Assembly (NCBI GenBank): GCA_963969595.1
Contig: OZ018418.1
Coordinates: 1,307,001-1,371,000 of the forward strand
Direction: 5' to 3'
Source: Neckera pumila
Taxonomy: Eukaryota; Streptophyta; Bryopsida; Hypnales; Neckeraceae
Length of the DNA: 64,000 nucleotides
Both the position numbers and the translations under genes were made by a program. The notes under the pieces are model-generated. The model did no database searches. It was not told where the DNA came from and was given only the letters and a program-made list of their open reading frames with translations. Each line of letters starts with the position of its first letter. The stretch's first letter is position 1. Below, one piece after another: positions 59,284 to 64,000 of the stretch.

Positions 59284-60600
59284 CATCTTAATTCACAAAC
59301 CATCAACAATGTATCCCATACCAAAAATATTGGTGCTTCGATAGTCAAGAAGGTGATTGATCTCAAATATGATGACTCCTCATATACGACAGTTATGGAC
59401 CTCATTTATGTACTTCTACATTATAAATGATATCATTAATTCATATTGTTGTAATTTGCAAATGCAAAAGTGTGAAACGTGCAATCCTGATTTGAAGAGG
59501 ATTTCAACTTAGGCCTTAGGGTGCATGCCAAATTCAAGGGATTAGTATTATTATATTACAACTATACAAGCAAGTTTATAATTTTCTTAGATGGTGCTAT
59601 ATTGGAGAAATGAATAATCACCCATGTCCACGTGAGCTCGTTAATCTTTTCAAGACCAAACATGTATATTATGTAATATTCATTGATTTTTCAAAACAAT
59701 TGCGTTTTAGAGCTTCAAAGGGAAATATGGATTTCATTGGAGTAAATCAATAGATTTTCATTGAACAAAGAAAAATGCTTGCATGCTTGTGATCTAAATA
59801 TGATGGCATTGAATATCAATGAAATAAATAATTAATATTTAGAATATATTATTATAGTGAATCTTATGAATCTATTCAAAGTTCTGGATAGGACATTAGA
59901 TTTGTAATAAGGACTCTTAGAAATATTAGGTGATTCTTGGTTCTAAACTAGTTTACAACTTTTTGGATTGTGAATCATTCTAAGAATCAAGGGTGGGTAT
60001 GCCGGCCATATATTACCCACCACAATAAAGGACTCACTCTACCTTAGGCAATGAATATGCATTGTGGATTTTTTCAAAATTTTACTGAATATGTTTTAAC
60101 ATGTATTAATGTCATCACACCTAATTTTACACAATATCACTTTGTAGTATAGATATCTTGAAACTAGCAATTGTACTTTAATGATTACAACTAGAAATAA
60201 TCACAAAAAATAGTTTTATTAACTTCACAAAAAAATTTCAATACTACTATAAATATCAACTAAATATGACCAAAGGCATTAATATAAAGAGAATTTTAAA
60301 TGTATGCCACAAATTTATAATCTAAGAAATGTAGTAACGATAAGAAATTGTGCACATACAAATCATTTTATAGAAAGTTACATAATCAATCTACAATTTT
60401 GGAGATTACAATATTGATTGAATTGAAAGAAGGAAAACTATATGGTTAGACTCTTAGTAATATTTATTAATCAAGCATACTAAGATTTTAATAATACAAT
60501 TGCAAGCAAGCCACTTGTGTTTTTTGAATAATGACCAGTTCAATCTTTTTAGGTGAAGATAAGAACTCCAAGAGTGTTGAAGATTACAAGAATTAGAATA
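58490..60600. other. AT-rich interior of the fold-back structure, no gene
   Basis: No coding frame recognised. It includes a CCCTAAA-like degenerate stretch near 58780-58830 and the AT microsatellite at 59251. Confidence 0.4.
59251..59281. repeat. (AT)n microsatellite
   Basis: About 15 AT dinucleotides in an uninterrupted run. The short frames reading YIYIYI through it on both strands are artefacts. Confidence 0.95.
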
Positions 60601-61507
60601 ATGGCTAGCACCCAAACTTTGGAGTGGTCCCCTTGCTGAAGTTTTTGTCCAAATTAGACGTATGATATACCATTGGAAAGCTCTCAATGATATCTTTCTA
60701 TTGGTATATTATGAAGCATACAATAACAGATAGACGGCTAGGCAGATAGGTAGATAGGTGGACGGCTTAGTGGACCCCAATCTTTGAAAGGGTTCCACAA
60801 CCGGAGTTAGTGGCCAAATTGAACGCATAATATACTATTGGAAAGCTCTTGACAATACCTTTTCAATGGTATATTATAAAGCACATAACAGCGGACGGAC
60901 GAGCACATAGGCGGACGGCTAGTCGGACGGATGGGCGGACTACAAACTAGCGAAAGGATGGGTGGAACCCAATCTTTGGAAGAATTCCACCGTTGGAGTT
61001 TTTGGCCAAATCGGACGCATAATATACCATTGGAAAGCTCTTGATAATACCTTTCCAATGGTATATTATAAAGCACATAAAAACGGATGGACGAGCACAC
61101 AGGCAGACGGCTAGTCAGATGGCTGGGCGGACTACAAATTGGCGGACGGCTTGGCAAACCCCAATCTTTGGAAGGATCCCACCGTTGGAGTTTTTGGCCA
61201 AATCAGACGCATAATATACCATTTTAAAGCTCTTGACAATTCCTTTCCAATGGTATATTATAAGATATACATTAGTGGACGGATGGCGAACGAGCCGTCG
61301 GTCGGGTCAATTGGGGTGGCGGACGGGGCGCCAATCGGGGGCAGATTACTAGGACTAACGAGCCGGGTGGCCGCTGGTGATGCACAAAATTTATCATTCA
61401 CTCTATAAATGTAAAGTTTAGATGTCATGGGACGTCCGAGGAGTAGCGGACGTTGGACGTCCGGACAGCCCTGGATAGTGATGATGTTTGCAGGGACTCT
61501 CACATTT

Positions 61508-61517
61508 GAAAAAGGGG
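61508..61517 (+). other. Polypurine tract of the Gypsy element
   Basis: GAAAAAGGGG ends three bases before the TGTGGGAG start of the 3' LTR, the expected place for the plus-strand primer of reverse transcription. Confidence 0.8.
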
Positions 61518-61830
61518 TCATGTGGGAGTACAAAATGTCAAAATCCGGAATTCCAGATTAGTGTAGGAGTAGATTAGTGAGGTTTTTTCAAAATTTTCAA
61601 ATACTAACGTAGTAATCCGGAACAGTTAGCCAAATCAGGAAACTGGGAAAAATTCGGCCTAGCAATATCTGTAAAATGGATAAGGAACGGATCTTAATGA
61701 GATCCGTAATCCGGAAGGTGATCCGGATTCAGAAACCTACGACCTAGGTTCCGACCTAGGAACTAGGGTTCCGTTTGCAAAAGGCGGCGCATTTATGGGC
61801 CATCCCAACAGGTGTCGGTCGCTAGCTGGC

Positions 61831-61838
61831 TACTTAAG
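61831..61838 (+). promoter_or_regulatory. TACTTAAG box of the 3' LTR
   Basis: Same box as at 41617. The preceding GGCCGGC has become AGCTGGC here, while the box is unchanged. Confidence 0.45.
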
Positions 61839-62009
61839 CCCATTCTTCTCCATTTCTTCTCTCTCTTTCTTCTGCTCAAAGATGCATGTGTTCTTGCAGG
61901 TTTGGAGCGCACATTAGCTGAGTGAAAGAGTGGTGAGTTAGGATCGGATAGGGAGAGAAGGAGAGGAAGGTGCCGATTGCACCGGGTTAGTAGGATTTTG
62001 TCGGCGTGG

Positions 62010-62672
62010 ATGGAGGAATCTTGTGGACCGGCAGTTACGGCCAAGTGGCTCAATCCGGTCATACTTGCGAATCCGAAGGCGCGGATGCTTTTGGAGGGCA
62101 ATCTGGACAGCATGGGATGCACGGGGTTGCTGCGCAAGCCTTGGAAATTGAAGGACATTACGACTCAAGTTGCAAGTCAGGCGGGGCCGTCACAAAGGAG
62201 GGAGAGGTTAACCGCGGAGGTTATCAAGAAGGGTCCGAAAGCTCCGATTGTTCAGGAAACTCCGGTGAAGACAATCCTTGTTACATTCCCCACGCGCACG
62301 GCAAGGGTACCAGAGGGGAACGTAGGATCCAAGGTCATGGTTTCTTCGGTTCAGATGGATTTGACAAGCCGGATGCCTGTGGTGGAGAATCCGGCCTGGA
62401 CACATCCGGAAGGATTCACCCACATGGAGGGAGCATCCAAGGAAGAGGAGGAAGGCAATGACGAGGATCCGGTTGGAGCTTCATTGGAGCAACCCATTGA
62501 GATGGAGTCGGATAGGGAGTTAGTCCTATCCAATGACGAGGAAACAGAAGTCACGGCAACTCCACTGATCCGACGCCCAATTCAGATTCGGGCAAGTGTC
62601 CGGAACACCCCCACGAAGACGACAGGAGCGACGCAAGGCGGCAGCAGTTCAAAGAAGCCGCAGAAGAAGTAG
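62010..62672 (+). CDS. LTR-encoded protein, core-deleted form (3' LTR copy)
   Basis: Counterpart of 41796-42458, frame intact, first in-frame ATG at 62010. Eight residues differ from the 5' copy by eye (for example Pro-Ala-Asp to Leu-Ala-Asn near residue 15, Gly to Glu near 175). It has the same start motifs (GCTGLLRKPW), the same missing core and the same SSSKKPQKK end. Both copies staying open over about 2% divergence is mildly suggestive of constraint but may be chance at this age. Confidence 0.55.
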   Translation: MEESCGPAVTAKWLNPVILANPKARMLLEGNLDSMGCTGLLRKPWKLKDITTQVASQAGPSQRRERLTAEVIKKGPKAPIVQETPVKTILVTFPTRTARVPEGNVGSKVMVSSVQMDLTSRMPVVENPAWTHPEGFTHMEGASKEEEEGNDEDPVGASLEQPIEMESDRELVLSNDEETEVTATPLIRRPIQIRASVRNTPTKTTGATQGGSSSKKPQKK

Positions 62673-63778
62673 TTAGTTAGGATGTTTTGATTTTGGATTA
62701 GGATTTGAACTCTAGTTCCAGAACGGGTTTTCCGCACTTGGGACCCTGGTTCCGGATTTATTTTTAGAATGAGCCGGCAGTGGATTTTCCGGGTATTTTG
62801 GGTGGTTCTCTGATTGGCTGCTTGGATTTCTGGGCTGCTTTTTGGCTTTTAGGTGTTGGCTTTTTATGGGTTTTTAAAGGCTGGCAAGCTTGTTGTGCTG
62901 GGATTCCCTCCTAGCAGATTTTCATTTTGTATTCCATTTCTTTCTTTTAATCTAAGTGCTGAGTGAGCTTTTGGATTTCCATCTTTGTGTTCAAGTGTTG
63001 GTCTGAATGTTTGTGATTGTACTAGAGTGTGAGGGAAGACGGGTGAAGAGGAATCCGGGTCTTGGGTAGTCGGTTCCATTTGAAAGGTACATTTGAGACA
63101 GTATTAGATTCTTGACTGAGTGAAAGTGCACAGTGCTTTTAAACTATCGTAACAATGATCCGATTGATTGAGTAGCGGAAGTGAGTCCGGTTGTCAACCC
63201 GTGCGGAGGTAAGCGCCCGCCCAAAGGAAGTCGCCACTCTCTCAGAAGGTTTGCCAACCTTGGAACGGTCTGGCACTTAACAAACAACCCCCGATAGGTT
63301 CCGAAACCCTGTGATTTGTCGTTGTAGTAAGGAGTGGATTGAGTCCTAAGTGACCTGCTTTCCGGATCGGGTATCTAAGAAGTTGTGAGGATCCGGATCT
63401 TCTTTCCTTGTTGCAACTCCTTTAAATATTTGGGTGTTTGTTTGTGTTTGTCAAGTTTAGTGAATGTGAGAACCAGAGTGGTGAAGTCCCTACCCCTTGA
63501 AAGATCAAAGCGAACCCTCTGAGGGTAAAACAGAGGTGAAAGAAGCCATATTGATTTGGAAGTGGAAACCGGATTCCGGGTCGAACCAGATTCGGATTGA
63601 ACTCCGGATAGTTAAAAGTTCCGGAAACGAGTAAATAGGTGATTGGATTGAGGAGAAAAGAGAATCCGGAAAACTTGAAATGTGTAGCATCATCTTGGAA
63701 TTCCCTGGGACAATATTTTGTGTTATCTTAGCAAATTTTTGTGTTAAAGATACTTACGCGTAGACTGCGCGTACAAGA

Positions 63779-63783
63779 GTAGT
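63779..63783. repeat. Right target-site duplication GTAGT
   Basis: Matches 41322-41326; see the left copy. Confidence 0.9.
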
Positions 63784-64000
63784 GCTTGTGTGGAGGTTGT
63801 TTAGTGATATATTGGTATATTTTGTGATTGTGCATGGTTGTGAACAATTTTGTTGGCGACAGTGTAAATGACAAAACATAATTTGGCTATAATATATTGC
63901 GCCTAATATTAGGGGCGTGCATATACCATTTTGCTGTTTAAATTGTGCTTGATCTATTAGAACTTTACCATTTTGAATTGTGAGTTGATCCAAGGTGTGG
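63784..64000 (-). mobile_element. LINE-like element, N-terminal portion (continues off window)
   Basis: The minus-strand frame 63993-63784 reads in phase into 41326-41138 once the Gypsy element and one GTAGT are removed. The joined region is A/T-rich and beta-like with TTIQI, NLYLIYPP and, at the end, VDHNPI, resembling the LINE apurinic endonuclease with its SDH motif. The rest of the element lies beyond 64000. Confidence 0.6.

Larger units (their letters stand above)
56837..61320. mobile_element. Fold-back-like structure with long CCGTCC arms
   Basis: The left arm (56837-57480) has three units of about 185 bp, each with ATTGTCAAGAGCTTTCCAA-like sequence, GGTATATTATGCG and CCAAAAACTCC, then CCGTCCGCC words. 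The right arm (60600-61320) has about four of the same units in reverse complement. They surround about 3.1 kb of AT-rich DNA without a gene. The arms could pair over several hundred bases. Exact ends and a duplication were not resolved, so it may be a separate fold-back transposon in the 3' region of the Gypsy element or an internal amplification. Confidence 0.6.
41327..63778 (+). mobile_element. 22.45-kb Ty3/Gypsy LTR retrotransposon with nested insertions
   Basis: Two near-identical LTRs of about 2.2 kb (41327-43564 and 61521-63778) enclose a PBS, gag, protease, reverse transcriptase, RNase H and integrase in that order, and a polypurine tract. The pol order with integrase last defines Ty3/Gypsy. 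GTAGT flanks both ends. About 7.2 kb of its length are two solo LTRs inserted in opposite orientation, and part of the 3' region is a fold-back structure. The gag-pol frame is broken by about twenty stop codons and one frameshift near 56210, so this copy is not autonomous. It sits inside a LINE. Confidence 0.92.
61521..63778 (+). repeat. 3' LTR of the Gypsy element
   Basis: Starts TGTGGGAGTAC, ends GCGTACAAGA, with the final CA read as GA (one substitution against the 5' LTR end ACA). Near-identical to 41327-43564 throughout, with a small length difference (2258 against 2238 bp). Confidence 0.93.

Noticed and set aside
59190..59430. ORFs with YIYIYI runs on both strands
   Set aside because: Produced by the (AT)n microsatellite.
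41327..63778. Reading the two 2.2-kb repeats as two independent solo LTRs
   Set aside because: They share one GTAGT pair on the outside only; a PBS follows the first, a polypurine tract precedes the second, and the LINE frame joins across the whole interval.
1..64000. tRNA, rRNA and CRISPR features
   Set aside because: No cloverleaf-like anticodon/T-loop combination, rRNA core sequence or regularly spaced identical repeats were recognised while reading; a covariance-model scan was not possible.

Overview
This window looks like nuclear DNA from the green-plant lineage (a streptophyte alga or an early-diverging land plant would fit; the species cannot be named from sequence alone). The clues are CCCTAAA-type telomere-like tracts, spliceosome-style exon borders around an acidic/Ser-rich exon, a plant-type FCP1/HAD gene relic with a DLNG active-site motif, a Ty3/Gypsy element whose primer-binding site resembles a decayed tRNA-Asp (Tat/Athila-type) site, and very large nested retrotransposons. 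I see no bacterial-style operons, rRNA, tRNA or CRISPR. Most of the window is transposon-derived or decayed; the few long open frames lie in long terminal repeats (LTRs).

Layout. 1-3.7 kb: mostly non-coding with one plausible exon (2279-2855, +). 3.8-5.5 kb: a broken protein-kinase-like gene on the minus strand. 5.6-18.5 kb: a mosaic in which GC-richer tracts full of CCGTCC/GGACGG words (5.66-6.33, 8.19-8.63, 9.69-10.19, 13.02-13.72, 17.99-18.48 kb) sit mostly just 5' of gene relics; two of these relics (10.4-12.9 and 14.1-16.5 kb, +) are paralogues of one long protein carrying a RING-H2 finger. 19.7-22.5 kb: two further coding relics of unknown function. 25.6-29.7 kb: a minus-strand relic ending in an FCP1-like phosphatase domain. 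29.7-36.5 kb: AT-rich DNA with tandem and palindromic repeats and one unknown ORF.

36.5-64 kb is a nested retrotransposon stack. A 2.8-kb solo LTR (36544-39378, target-site duplication GCAGG) comes first. A LINE-like element on the minus strand (39.7-41.3 and 63.8-64.0 kb) is split by one Ty3/Gypsy element of about 22.45 kb (41327-63778, duplication GTAGT, two 2.2-kb LTRs, PBS and polypurine tract present). That element has been hit by two solo LTRs in opposite orientation (45283-48592, duplication ATTGT; 51287-55192, duplication GTTCC), and its 3' region contains a fold-back structure with long inverted arms (about 56.84-61.32 kb). Excising the two solo LTRs and one duplication copy restores the gag-pol frame; apart from one frameshift at about 56.21 kb, the breaks I could see are stop codons.

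The most unusual system is that all five LTRs carry an ORF of one protein family inside the LTR itself (667 aa intact in 51287-55192; 317 aa plus a shifted tail in the solo LTR at 36.5 kb; a core-deleted form in both LTRs of the big element; a decayed copy in 45283-48592). LTR-encoded proteins are rare, and this family appears to be a standing part of these LTRs. A second theme is decay by stop codons and transitions with few frameshifts, as expected of cytosine deamination in methylated DNA.
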